From positions 607,501-671,500 of the forward strand of contig JAFEUB010000774.1 in assembly GCA_024529925.1 (NCBI GenBank): a stretch of 64,000 nt of DNA, given 5' to 3'. Positions 50,871 to 63,908 of this stretch are shown piece by piece; positions within the stretch are counted from its first letter, which is position 1; each line of letters begins with the position of its first letter. Position numbers and translations under genes: made by a program. Origin of the DNA: Ophthalmolycus amberensis (taxonomy: Eukaryota; Chordata; Actinopteri; Perciformes; Zoarcidae). The notes beneath the pieces were generated by a model, which was given only the letters and a program-made list of their open reading frames with translations, had not been told where the DNA came from and did no database searches.

Positions 50871-52919
50871 GTTATGATGTGAATGCTTTTTATTGTACTG
50901 TGAGACAAAAGCTGGCTAACCGCTAACCACTCATGGAACTGCCAGTGTAGACACTGCTGTACCACGCCGCCATTCAGGGCTTGACAATGTGTACACATTT
51001 GACATCCTCTTGTCCCAGAACCCTCACATCGGAACAGGAAAAACTCCCCCAATAAAAACCTTTAAGTAGCTTTGTGGCTGCAGGCTCTGAGTCTTTGCAG
51101 AGCTTTGTGATAAAACTTAAATAGCCTCCAATTCCTAATTTCTGACTGGACCGGTGAACCCCCGAGGTTATCCACTTAACAATTCTGCTTTGCTAAAGAA
51201 TGTGCAATAAGTCTCTGCATGTGACACTGTTACATGAAGTGGCAGGGAGAACTGGGGCACCCAAGATTAGCATTTTTTGTTTTGTACGAAGGCAATCTCG
51301 TCTGGTTGCTTTCTTCCACTTGTCCCCCACATCTCTCCAAACTGTAACACTGTTGTTTACTTTCTGCCATGATTTCTGCTACCAGTGACTCTACCAGAAA
51401 TGATTTCATACGAGTAGTTATAGATTATAGTCATTATTTACTCATATACTATAAAGGTGTTTGTCAGTAAGATACAGGACTATCCAACATTTTACTCAAT
51501 TATGTAATCCCCAAAATAGGGCAATACAGTTCATTTCCATTCCTTTTGGAATATTTTACTCCTGTGACAACAATCAACACAATGTCTAAAAAATATTTTT
51601 AAATTATTTCCACGAGTTTCTATAAATTATCACAGCAACTATATTATTCTGTTCGTAGTGAATCCAACAAGGAAAGACTGTTTTCTGTAAGTATAAGGGA
51701 ACTAAATGTTGAAGAGAATATATGATATCTGATGCATTAAAGCCACATTGTTACTGTAATGCATATAGTTTGGGATCTCTAAATTATTGAAGCCAATGTG
51801 TAAAACTGTAAAACAATATCCTCCTATTTCTAATCCTAGTATTTTTGTTCATAGAGAGACACATTTTCCACTACTTTATTCTGGAGTTAAACTTTGCATC
51901 TAAAGTTTAAAATATCAGTTCACCCTGTTCATGGTTTTGAAATCTGCATTATGAAAACCATTTAAATATGACACAAAATGCTTCGGAGTTGCAGATTGCT
52001 TCATGAATTGTGTGCATGAATCTATTATGCAATGTGTCCGCTATTAAATGTGCTGTAACACTTGTTGATTACAATTATTTGAGCTTTTGTTCTCAGAATA
52101 AAACATCCACGTCAGAGCTTACAAAACTGAATTGAACCCCCCACCTCTCTGTGGGTTTCAGAGATAACCTTTCACCTACATAAGAAGAGACTGGATTAAG
52201 GCTGAAAGAAGCTAATGCTATTGTGTGCTGTTGTCCCCTCACTAATGCATGACTGTAATTGCGGGGTTGCATGCATTGTTCACTGTCCTCAGCTGATAGA
52301 GAGAATGCTGTTAATAAACCTCTTAGACCTGAAGGGTCACTTCAAGTCTTGCAACACTACTCACAATGATGGAGGATCAGCCTCCAGTCCTTCTCTTCTA
52401 CACTTCTACTGTGACGACACACACTCACAGACAAACACACACACACACATGTTCACATGCCCGTCTCCTGCCTGCGATTATCGTCCAAATCTGACTCCCT
52501 CTTGCCCACATTCCTGAGTCGACCCCAACCGCTTTGTCAGTCGTTGCTCCGATTGCTGCATGAGCACACGGGACTCTGCCACAGAGAGGACTGCACCGCT
52601 ACACACAAAAGTCTGCCCAGTGCTTTCGAGTTTTTTATACGGTCGACGTAAATCAGAAGCTGCCCGAAGAGAGATTTGACCAACAAGGAATCCGTTGACG
52701 TTACTTCCAGTGGCCTGAGCAGAGTGGGCCGCTTTAATGGCTGCAACCAAACCAGCCAAAGAAGTCTGAGGAGAAATAAAGCCAGAGGAATTTCTTCCAC
52801 TGGATTTTGCTTGTTTGCCCTGAAAGGACAGCACCTTTATTTTTCTATTTTAGTCATCTTATATAACCTTCCTGACCCTAAGGACAAACAGGTAACAAAA
52901 CTAACACCAGGATTTAGAG
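50871..52919. other. Intergenic and presumed inpp5k upstream region
   Basis: AT-rich and without recognisable repeats until about 52400, where GC content rises. The inpp5k 5' UTR probably lies within 52450-52919, but neither a start site nor an upstream splice pattern can be fixed; an AG at 52909-52910 could be an acceptor. Confidence 0.45.
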
Positions 52920-55900
52920 ATGGACCCCTTTACAGACACTCCACGCGTGCGCTCTGACAGCATGAGCAGTTCAGTGTCTCAGGGCTCGAGTTCCAAGGTG
53001 CTCCTCCGGCAGCGTTTGTCTCAGCTGCTGACCTGCATAGAGGACATGGACTCTGACGACGAAGCCAGTGAAGAAGTGTCACGCACCCTGGACGAAGCGT
53101 TTCAGCTCTGCGGGCGCTTCATTCCCACAGATGCATTCAGGTTGACATGCGCACATGATTGTTCACATATATACAAGTTTGCGCAAATACACTTTTAGGA
53201 AGTGTTTCACTTTATCTGTATTTCTTTACACTTTGACTCTTCTTAGTGGTTTCCAATTATAAGATTAAAGAAAAGGTGGATGTTGAAAAAAGTAGATATG
53301 TTATTTATATTCTTCTGTATTTTCCAATGCCCGATACCTCGAACTAATTGTTGAATGCTAATTTATGTTGTTGAAAGTAGAAATAAAGTAGAAATAAATG
53401 AAACTAGAATTCATTGTCAAGATCTAAATGGTTTGTATTCCAGGTTTATCATTTGTAGTATTACATTTACATACCACCAATAGCTAAAGACAATGACTCT
53501 GAGACTACAGTGTATTTGCAACAATTTGTCAGTATTTTCTCTTTTTCCATCACTTTGGTCAATTCTTGTCATAATCAAACACTGACAGGCTGCACATAGT
53601 GACCTGGAACGTGGCCACAGCGGAGCCCCCTGAAGACGTCACCACTTTGCTGCAGCTGGATGTCCAGCCCCCCGCAGACCTCTATGTGATCGGGTGAGAA
53701 ATAACAATACTGGAAACTGGAATTTAAAACTTTTGCCGGGAATTAGACTGAAGGATTAAAGTGTCTCGCTATTGCTTTGTCAAGAAAAGACAAAAAAGAT
53801 CACAAACGTGAGTGTTGTTGTGTGTTTTCATCGGTTTGTGTTGGTGTGTGTCAGCCTGCAGGAGGTGAATGCCACCCCTGTGAGGTTCATCTCTGACCTG
53901 CTAGTGGAGGACGCCTGGAGCCTACGTCTTCATGGACACACTGGCACCCAGAGGCTTCGTCAAGGTGAGAAGGGGCGGAGATAGTAAGGTGTGGACTGAT
54001 ATGAACTAGAAGTTACACATTTAGATCCATTAAGCTGGTGGGAAAATACAGTGTTTTTTATACCTATGGGGCTACTATAAAAAAAATCCTCAAATCCTCT
54101 CAGATTTGATCTTTAATGCAAAATAGTGTTCCTCATAATGTTACACATAACTGAGTTTAACCAAAACATTTTACTAGGAGAGATTAAAAAAAACTACGAA
54201 AGAAAGTTAAACTATATAACAAAGGATTAATGAAATGTATCTCCCTCTCTGTCTAGGTCACATCAATGAGGATGCAGGGTTTGCTGCTGCTGGCTTTTGC
54301 CAAACAATTTCATCTCCCCTTCATCAGAAACATCCAGACCACCTACACTCGTACTGGCTTCTTTGGTTACTGGGTAGGTTATCACAAGCGCTGGCTATCC
54401 CTGAACCTTATAAACAGCAACACTGTTAAACTCTGCACACCAGAAATCCCATCAGCATTAGATACTGCAGAGTTTAAACACATTATGTAAGGCCTATTGT
54501 GTTTGTTTAGTGGGATGTGCAACAGCTTTGACTGGTTGAACTCACCAACAAAGAACAGTAGAACTGGTGCGGTGGGGCAAACACTTGCTCGAGATATTGG
54601 AAAAACATTATCTGGCTGAAACTACAGTTTATTTTACTTTCTTGTAAATACTGCAATGAAATGAATCCATATTTTTACTGCATCATTATTCCCACAAGAT
54701 CAGAAAAATGGAGTTTATACTTTGTAAACCAACTTTATATTCACATGCTGTATCCGTCCCCCTCTGTTTATCTGTGTCAGGGTAATAAAGGAGGAGTGAC
54801 CGTCCGTTTTTCCTTCTATGGCCACATGGTGTGCTTTCTTAACTGCCACCTGGCAGCTCACGTGAACTATGCTCTGCAGCGTGTTGATGAGATTGAGTAC
54901 ATCCTGGAGACACAAGACTTTGACCTCTCTGACACCCCAAATGTCCGGGATCACAAGTCAGTGCAGCTACGCCGAGGCACACGAACACGACATGCTGACA
55001 ATCACACACTCTGAAATACATGTTGTGTAACAGGTCAAGAAGAAGCTCCATCTCCTCTCACACAGGGTGGTGTTCTGGATTGGCGACCTGAACTTCCGTA
55101 TCGCAGACCACGGCCTGCACTTCCTCCGTTCGTCCATCAACAGTGGGCGCCTTAATTTGCTGTGGAACAAAGACCAGGTGATGTGCCGCAATAAGCCCCC
55201 CCACACACACACACACATAGTATCACACACTCACAAATTTATTTCATGTTCCTGCAGCTCACCATGATGAAGAAGAAGGAAGCGTTCCTGCAGGAATTTC
55301 AGGAAGGGCCTTTAAACTTTAAACCCACCTACAAGTTTGACCGTAACGGTGAAACCTATGATACCAGGTAACGTGCGCCGAAAACGAATACACAACACAC
55401 AAATAGACACATTTCTCAAACTTCATCTGTTCTCTTGTTTCCGGTGAAATTCTGCAAAGCACTCCGAAGACATGGTTGGGTTTTGCGTAAGAAGCACTCT
55501 ATGTTTTTGTGTTGCATGCCCCACATTCCCTTATTTCTTAGCCACAGCCCCTTCTATATTTCTCCCGACAGTTAAATGTGTCTCCAAACGTCACATGTAA
55601 CCCCTGAGACATGCTTAACAGGAACCCAAAGCAGCCGGGGCAGCAAACCCCTGAGACGTACAGGTGATTTTTGGAGCAGCTCTTTCTGTGAGTCATATCC
55701 ATCAATGACACTAGCACCATGTATGTGTCTCTCTCAGAAAGAGCACTGTGTTGCTGCCCCTAACCATGTACAGACCCAGGCCCCTGCAGCGCTTGCAGCA
55801 CCAACCTCTTCTTCCTCCTCACCTCCCTCACCTGGGGGCTGCTCTCTGTGTGGTTGGGGGCCTGGCACAGGGAGCTAGACCCGCCAAGGTGGGTGTCTCC

Positions 55901-58096
55901 ATAGATATACCCTGTAGGAATAAGAGCGGGCCCCAAACTATTCAATAAAGGTCCCTTGAAGGTTTAATATAATCACAAAATAACTGGAGACACTGATATA
56001 AATGACAGAACACAAATGGGGTTTAGTATATATAATAACCTTCATGAATTTCAGACATGTTCTGAAAATTCATGATCCTGAGACAACTTCCTCCTCCACC
56101 CAGCACCCCATTGTTTGTTCTTACATAATGCATGTGTTTCTATAGTGAATCAATGTGCATATACACAAGCTGTAATTCCACGTCGCCTTACAACCATTAT
56201 TTATCCACAGTATGCTTCACCGTAGGTATAGCCCTGCACTGCACGTGTGTGTGTGTGGTTTGTGATCTTTATTGTCTCTAATATTTTTGTTTAAGAATAA
56301 GAATTGTTGGAAACGTGACATATCTCGTGAGCATTAGCAACAGAGAAACTGTGTGATCAACACTTGGCTTTGCTTTGCTCAGTGGCAAGAAGAGGAAACC
56401 GGCCTGGACGGATCGGATCCTCTGGCGCATCAAACCCAAAACCCCGCCATCAGAGGAGGATGATGAGAAGGCGTCGACTTCTACTGATGATGGTCTCGAT
56501 GAGTATCCACTCCTGGTCACTCAGGACAAGTACACCAGTGACATGAGCTACGGAGTCAGTGACCACAAGCCTGTCATTGCAACCTTCAGTCTGGAGGTGA
56601 GAGCAGGCTCTCTGTAGCACGCGAGGACGTCACACAATTTCTGAAACTAGGGCCGCCTTTGTCGGCACTTTACACACAAAATACAAAATATCTTACATCT
56701 TTTTGAAAATGGCATTTTTGCATCACAACTTCAAACACGCACATTAAATAAATAGCTCTTTCCACTTGCCAACTGCACACTGATGTGCTGAGTATAAAAC
56801 GCTGGAGTTTTTGGCATTTTCATTTGTTGCATGCTGTCGATACAGACTATGGGGAACAAATGCAGTGGGGAAACAAACTAATTAGTTTATTCTCAATACT
56901 CATTTACTCATAACAGTATCACACAACTGAAGATGACATCAACGTAGGTACTGTATTGTACTGTAAACAAAACACAGTATTACATTGCAATAACAGTCCT
57001 CTAACTCTCTCTCCGGAATTGTCCTACATTGTTGTGCACACCAAAGAACAAACCTGAATCCTATTTACAGTGTTCAAGCTCTGATTTCTAAGCGATCTAA
57101 TTGGTGACAGGTGTTTTCACAGGTGCATTCTGGGTGCAGGCGATTGGTAATTGATGGCAGTGTTAAGCCAACAACACTCACAGGCTTAGTTTCTGACTAA
57201 AATAAACAAACTTAGTGTAACGCAGACCATATGCATGGTTTAGCATACCTGAACACTAGATAGGACACATGAGTTAGTGGTTTTAATACTTATGCCACAA
57301 CTACCAGTTTTGTGTCTATGCAAAAACGTGTAAACAGTGCATATTGTATAAATCTGCTTCTTTCCCTCTGATTCAACCACTACTCTCTGCATTATTAAAG
57401 CTCCTTCTCTTTCGTCTTGTCCCTCCCCGAGGTGAGGAAGTGCTTTGACACACCACTGGTGCACGTATCGCCTCTGGGTGTATGGAGCGCCGACCAGGAG
57501 GCACTTCTAAACTACACCATCCAGGAGGACTTCATGTCCTCCACGTGGGATTGGATCGGCCTGTACAAGGTACTGAGACCGACATCGAGGGGACAACAAA
57601 CTAACTCATGTAATCCAAGAAAGATTTGAACTCTTGGGGTCATTCTCCCGCAGGTGGGATTCAAGAGTGCGTTCGATTATGAAACCTTTGTTTGGGTTAG
57701 AGAGGAAGAGTTGCCAGAGACAAATGAAGTCATTCAGGTAAAGTGAAAGTGACACATTTGTGGAATGTTTGGACAGATAATATAAGAATTTTGACTTCAT
57801 TTCTATGAATGTGTACGTTTTGTTTACAGCGATCTGTTGATAAGGACGACATCCCTCTGCTGGGTGGACATTATGTTTTGGGTTATTACAGTACAAACAT
57901 GCAAAGCATCATTGGCCTCAGTGCTAACTTCCAGGTGAGTGTACCACTGTTACATTATACTTTGTTTTATGTCAGTGACGTATTATCAGTTGTTTACTAA
58001 GGAGAAGATTGTGTCCTTTCGATCTTGCAGATCCTGGAGTCAATGCGTGCCGTCATGGAAGTTCTCGTTCCTGAAAACATCAATGGACTCAACTAA
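52920..58096 (+). CDS. inpp5k: Inositol polyphosphate 5-phosphatase K (SKIP), with frameshift in exon 3
   Basis: Removes the 5-phosphate from PI(4,5)P2 and PI(3,4,5)P3 and antagonises insulin/PI3K signalling at the ER and plasma membrane ruffles. Exons: 52920-53140, 53589-53693, 53855-53964, 54257-54373, 54781-54956, 55066-55177, 55258-55367, 56383-56596, 57432-57569, 57654-57737, 57830-57934, 58031-58096. Catalytic motifs are in order: VTWNVAT, VIGLQE (Glu112), FGYWGNKGG, NCHLAAH, GDLNFRI, KPAWTDRILWR and SDHKP. A C-terminal SKICH domain follows (STWDWIGLYKVGF to LGYYST). Exon 3 is 110 nt where the phases of exons 2 and 4 demand 109: after residue 131 there is one extra base (a C at 53921 or 53922), and as read the protein stops at 54783-54785. 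Without it the product would be about 518 residues. The roughly 60-residue N-terminal extension is absent from the main human form. Position beside pitpna supports the name over INPP5J. Confidence 0.88.
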
Positions 58097-59750
58097 TAGG
58101 AAGAAATTCACCACAGTGCCAAATCATATTCCTCTCCCCTGGAAATTTACCTAGAATTTATTGTGTGTCTTTCAATTTCCCCAAGATCAAATCATCTACT
58201 AGATAAGCTGATTCAGTCAGTAAATAATGGCCTCCACACTGTGCTATCACATGGACTGGAAACTGTTTACAAGTCTGCCTTTAAGGAGTTCACCTTGAGT
58301 CAGATTCACTCTTGTTGGAACACTTTCTCCACGAATAAGATGTATTGATGTAACGAGTAGCCGTCCAGCTTATCTACAGGCCTTGTTCTGCCTGTTAGAG
58401 CAAGTAAGTTCAGTTTCGTTTGTAATTGTAGTGGATTATACACTGCAGGTCAATACAGTCCTTGGTCAAATTATATTTGAAAATACACTTTTATGTTTTG
58501 ATTTGGTCTGTTAGTGCAGAGGGTTGTACAATAAGTGTAAGACAGATCCACCAATCATAGGGAACTGTATAGAAAATGCTATGTTGATGCTGTTACTTTA
58601 ATGCAGAAGGATGCATCTGGTAATTAAGTTTTTGAATTCTTGCTGTGGATTATTGATTGTGTCTTTGGGTGAAATTATACAGATGGGAGAAAGATATATA
58701 AAATATGATAGACACATGAAGTCCTCGAAGAACGTTTATTGTTGGCTGTGGATGTCGATGTGGACTTCTACACTGAGGTGTTTTGCGTCATATACTGTAA
58801 ACCTCTTAACTGTAGTTTCTCACATTAGTGCAATATACAGGATGCCTTTTTCTATCGCAATGCAAATGTGATGATTGTTGTGTCAAAGAAAAACAAAGTG
58901 TCAAAATGTCTGAGGGTGTTATAGTGAAATTGTGTCTAATTGATTGAGTGAACAATATCAGAGCAGCAGAGCACAATGATCAGTATGTATGGTATTATGG
59001 TAATGAGATATATGAATTACCACTAGTTGGTTTTGGAAGTGCTGGAAAAAAATCCTTTCAAGTTCATCTGTGATCTCAGTGACTTCTTTTAAAAAGCAAA
59101 CAGTTCAATTTTCCTCTTGATGTAACCCCCCAAAAAATGTTTCAGGTCTAATTAAAACTGAAAATTAAAAGCTGGCTGCGAGAGTTCATTGGCATTTGAA
59201 GTAATTCATTTGTGATTGTACACAATATGAAAATAGTACAACCTATCTCTTCATATCCAATGTCAACGATAATATTCTACAACATCTCTTACAATCAACA
59301 ACTCTGATTTGGGGAGCTTGAATCTAGATATATTCATTGTAGACGTATATTGTATTCAAGATATAGATATGGGTCATCTGTGTATGTTTTAATAATAATA
59401 ATTTTAGAAATAACCTTTATTAATCTTATTAATTTTATCATTAGTGTTATATTAATATTATTGTTCTTATTGTCATAATCATCATCATCATTGTTATTAA
59501 TATCGCAATATATTTTGTATCATCATTAATATTAGCATTATTATTATTCACTGCTATAATTAAACACTAATAACACTAATTTAATGTTGTGGTGTGGGGA
59601 GAAGTTGTGGAAACTTTTTGGGGTTTCTCTTGAAATACTTGAAAGTTGACATCGAGCAAAACTTACAGAAATATCTTTTTAAAAAGTGAAAATGGGTTAA
59701 TTAAGTAGTACGGCCATAAACTGGCAAACCAACAACAACGGTTCTTCCCT
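58097..59750. other. inpp5k 3' UTR and intergenic
   Basis: No gene seen. No strong AATAAA close to the stop; a less usual ATTAAA occurs near 59152. AT-rich trinucleotide-like stretches (ATT/AAT) at 59390-59580. Confidence 0.5.
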
Positions 59751-59886
59751 TCGTCTTTCTCCCATGAATCATTGCGCGAGTCCGCTCAGTGACATGCCAA
59801 CTCCGGCTTCTTGGAGTATCTCTTCTGTAAAGGCTCTTCGCTGATTCACACGTGGGGAGTTTGAACACATCGCTATCTCGCTTCAG
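59751..59886 (+). promoter_or_regulatory. Putative non-coding first exon of nle1 with short uORF
   Basis: A donor (CTTCAG|GTACAG) at 59886/59887 pairs in a plausible way with the acceptor TTTAG at 60364 ahead of the nle1 start. The exon has a 16-codon upstream open frame (ATG 59794 to TGA 59844). The left border and start site are guesses. Confidence 0.4.
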
Positions 59887-60378
59887 GTACAGTTTTAGCA
59901 CATGTATGTGCCAATTCGATATTATATAAAACTAGACACAGTTGTGTTAACACATGGCGGTTATCTTACTGCCCTGCGATCGCTGCTAAAAGGAACGAGG
60001 TGTCCAACATGTTAGCTAACAGCAGGCTAGCGGAGTTAGCTTCGGAGTTAGTGGTTGACACCATAGATGGTCGACATAGGCTAGCTAAAAGTAAAGCCCT
60101 AAATAGTTAATTTCAGGTGGTACGATTTAGTCTAAACCTAAATAACAATGTCAAACATGGACATACAATGTGTTGCTCTTTGTCCTATTTTCTAAAGTAA
60201 CGTTAAAGAGTTAACGTAATGGATATCACGTCAGGAAACGTTGGTTTACGTCCGTTAGCTGTGGCTATAATGTTGCCTTCAAGACTCCTCGATCTCCCAC
60301 AGTTTACAACATGTACTTAAGTATAATATACGTATATGTAAAGTGAACTTAATGTTTTTTTTAGATCCAAATCTGAGG

Positions 60379-63300
60379 ATGACGAGTGAGGACGTGGAGC
60401 GTCTGTTGATCCAGTTTCAGAATGAAGAAGGGGAGGTTCTGGGCTCACCTTTCGATGTGCCTTTAGACATCACCCCAGACAAACTACAGCTCGTCTGCAA
60501 TGCACTGCTTCAACAGGTAATCCCTTCATAACAGAGATGGAGCATTTAGTCTTGACTATTTGAGTTTTAACTCTTTTTTTCTTTAGACGTATTAAATAAT
60601 TAAAGATGCAACTTCAAGCTGACATTTAAAACCCAGTGAATATCTCGTGTTGTTTTGCTGTTATTCCCTGTAGGATGAGCCAGTGCCACTGGCATTTTTT
60701 GTGCGTGGCGAGGCTGAGGTGGTGTCCAGTCTGGGATCGTGTGTGCAGGCTCTCGGGATCGAGACGGAGCAAGTTGTGCCAGTGGTTTACCAGCCTCAGG
60801 CTGTGTTCAGGGTCCGAGCTGTGTCCCGCTGTACCAGCACACTACAGGGACACACAGAAGCTGTCATCTCATGTGCTTTCAGCCCCACTGGCAAGTGAGT
60901 ACGGGAACTCCAAACGCTGAATTAACAGCTGCCTGCTTGTCATGCTTCTTTGTACTCTGATTTATCTGAGAGTCCTTCTGATATAACAACAATTAGAGGG
61001 GATGAAATTACAAATGACACTGTGAACACACCAAGGTGCAAACATGCTGTTAATTCAATTGTCCCTGTTTCTTTCAGATATCTGGCCAGCGGCTCAGGTG
61101 ATACCACAGTACGCTTTTGGGACTTGACGACTGAGACGCCCCACCACACTGCCAGAGGTATAACAAAAAATAAATTCTACAAGGCAGCGTGAACGGCGAT
61201 GCTTCTAGATACCAATGATCGATGCATGATTTCTAGACACCAATGAGCTGTAATCTGCTTTATTGAAGGACACACACATTGGGTACTGAGCATCGCCTGG
61301 TCACCCGATGGAAAGAAGCTGGCTTCAGGGTGCAAGAACAGTCAGGTGAGCTTCCAACACACACACACACACACAGAATATGCCTTTTTATATTTAAGAT
61401 GTATTTCCTGTATTTATTTTTTTGTGGTGCTGTTTCTGTAGATCTGTCTGTGGGATCCGGTGACGGGTACACAGATGGGGAAGACTTTGACCGGACACAG
61501 CAAGTGGATCACTTGGCTCAGCTGGGAACCTCTCCACCTGTGAGCACTCAGTTCATCACTTTCTCTGAATGGGTTCTGTAAACTGCTCCCTGTTTTACTG
61601 CTGACCTAAAGCACAGGTGTTGCTAATGACCTTAACGATGGCTAAGTCCTCTTCAAGTGACAGTGAGCCAGCATGCACAATAGCATAGAGTTTGAGAGTT
61701 AACCTAGAGTTTGGTTCTGAAAAAATAGAAATCCAGTCTTGGAACATAATCTTTCACACAAAAAAAGGATCTGATATGGGGCGGTAGCCTACTGGACTTA
61801 ATGGTTAAGGCACGTACAGTATCACATAACCTTTAATCTGTGATTTGACTTGTAAAAAAAGTCAAATAAAGATTGCATTGACTAACAGAAGACTGCTTCT
61901 CTCATCTCCCTCTCCCTGCAGTAACGCAGAGTGTCGGTACTTAGCCAGTAGCTCTAAGGACGGCTCGATACGTGTCTGGGACACGGTGCTGGGACGCTGT
62001 GAGAGGATCCTGACTGGACACACCCAGTCAGTCACCTGTGTCAAGTGGGGAGGAGATGGACTTCTTTACACGTCCTCCCAGGACAGAACGGTGAAAGTCT
62101 GGAGAGCCAAAGATGTAAGTGTGTGTGTGAGACACTTCTTTAAATGTGTATTGCCACAGACAGAATGAGTTGAATGTGATGGAGGAGACATCTGTGTATC
62201 AAAGCCAGACTTAATGTGTGTTTACCTCTGTTTGTGGGTACAGGGTGTCCAGTGCAGGACTCTGCAGGGTCACGCCCACTGGGTGAACACCCTGGCCCTC
62301 AGCACCGACTACGTCCTGCGCACTGGAGCTTTTGAACCTGCAACCGCCACTATCAACCCCCAGGACCTCACTGGATCATGTAAGGATCATGTGACCTTTG
62401 AAGAAGAGGCTTTTCTGGCTTAGATGTTTTCATGTAACACGCATTTTTCTATCCCCCAGTGGAAGAGCTGAAGGAGAAAGCTTTGGAGAGATATAATAAC
62501 GTTAGGGTGAGTACCGATTGTTGCCTGTGCTGATGTGTTCAAGTCTGCGTGCCTCTTGTGTCAGTTCCCTCACTGTTGTTGTCGTGCTGCAGGGTCCGGC
62601 TCCAGAGCGCTTGGTGTCTGGCTCTGACGATTTCACCTTGTTCATGTGGAACCCCGCAGAAGACAAGAAGCCTCTGGCCAGGATGACCGGACACAGCGCT
62701 CTGGTCAACGAGGTGCTCTTCTCCCCAGACACCAGGCTCCTCGCCTCTGCCTCATTCGACAAGTCCATTAAAATCTGGGACGGACGCACCGGGAAGTAAG
62801 AAAATCTCCTATCCTGAATGAATCTGTGTAATACTGCTGTTGTGCAGGCGATGGTGCTGTGGGCGTTTAGATTTGTGTATGTGTGTCACAGAGTATTTAT
62901 GTATCCGCCTGCTTGTCCACTTTCCCAAAGGTACCTCATATCCCTGCGGGGCCACGTGGCATCCGTGTATCAAGTGGCGTGGTCGGCAGACAGCAGGCTG
63001 CTGGTCAGTGGCAGCAGCGACAGCACACTTAAAGTCTGGGACGTCAAGACGGGGAAGCTGAACATGGACCTGCCGGGCCACGCTGATGAGGTAAGGGGGG
63101 AGGGAGGTGCTGCTTCCAAATAGTTTTGTATTGATGGTGGTTTTAGTTTTTTTTGTCTAATTGCCTCTGTTCTTGGGTGTGTAGGTTTACGCAGTGGACT
63201 GGAGTCCCGATGGACAAAGAGTGGTCAGTGGCGGGAAAGACAAATGTCTCCGAATGTGAGTGAGATTTGGAGAAACTTCTCAGAAACATCTTTTATCTTG

Positions 63301-63380
63301 TTGTCATTTAGTTAAATACCAATGTTTCCTCACATGTAAACACTTTGTCCTTGTGTTATAATTCCAGATGGAGAAGATAG
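60379..63380 (+). CDS. nle1: Notchless homolog 1, WD40 ribosome-assembly factor (12 coding exons)
   Basis: Nucleolar 60S pre-ribosome factor. Its N-terminal ubiquitin-like NLE domain is bound by the AAA ATPase Midasin (MDN1/Rea1), which pulls it off during maturation; it was first found as a Notch modifier. Coding exons: 60379-60516, 60674-60894, 61078-61157, 61269-61345, 61442-61539, 61922-62114, 62244-62379, 62460-62506, 62593-62795, 62931-63090, 63185-63255, 63368-63380; 478 residues against about 485 in man. The NLE domain spans about residues 5-75 (LLIQFQNEEGEVLGSPFDVP, LQLVCNALLQ). An eight-bladed WD40 propeller follows from about residue 100 (GHTEAVISCAFSPTGKYLAS, GHTHWVLSIAWSPDG, GHSKWITWLSWEP, GHTQSVTCVKWGGDG, GHAHWVNTLALS, GHSALVNEVLFSPD, GHVASVYQVAWSAD, GHADEVYAVDWSPDG). 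It ends RIWRR as in other vertebrates. The final exon supplies only 13 coding bases. Confidence 0.96.
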
Positions 63381-63908
63381 TCACACCTCCGTTCCCAACG
63401 TTGGCCGAGGATCTCGCATCTTCTGCGATCAAGAAGCGTGACAGCTGGAGCAAAGGTGGCTAGGCTGTACCTAATCCCCCATTTGGCTTCACTAATGTCA
63501 AAAATGGCATTGTGTCAAGGAGCTTTTAACCGTGTTATGATGCAGACGCCCTCTCCAGGTTTGAACCTCATGTGTGAATATGAACACTGTAAAGGTGTTT
63601 CGCGGAATGGGAGTTTAAAACGGGAGAGTTCTTAATCATCAGAACTTCCATCCAATGAGATCATTGCCAGTACAAGCTGCATTTTACAATGTATGTCAGT
63701 GTTGGCATCTCAAATTGAGAGGGTTTCCATTCATGTACATATTGTTTTGTGCACATCCGGGGGCCCTGACATGTAAAGAGCTTAAAGTTTAAAGCCTTGT
63801 TATATTGCCAAGCCCACACAGCTAATCCATTTCTGAATGCAGAATATAATGAGATGCATACATTGACCGATTACGATTTAACCTTACTAGATGAACTATA
63901 TACTGCAG
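63381..63908 (+). other. nle1 3' UTR, end not identified
   Basis: No AATAAA was found between the stop codon and the right end of the window. The 65-codon open frame inside (63438-63635) shows no similarity and is taken as chance. Confidence 0.5.

Noticed and set aside
47000..52900. miR-22, miR-132 or miR-212 precursors, known near this block in mammals
   Set aside because: The mature sequences were looked for by eye and not found in this window.
59701..59901. 66-codon minus-strand frame beside the nle1 leader, as a possible divergent gene
   Set aside because: No similarity, and it overlaps the proposed nle1 leader; a bidirectional partner gene cannot be supported.
61780..61825. tRNA-like A-box word (TGGTTAAGGCACG) in an nle1 intron
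   Set aside because: No matching B box or cloverleaf could be drawn; at most a scrap of a tRNA-derived SINE.
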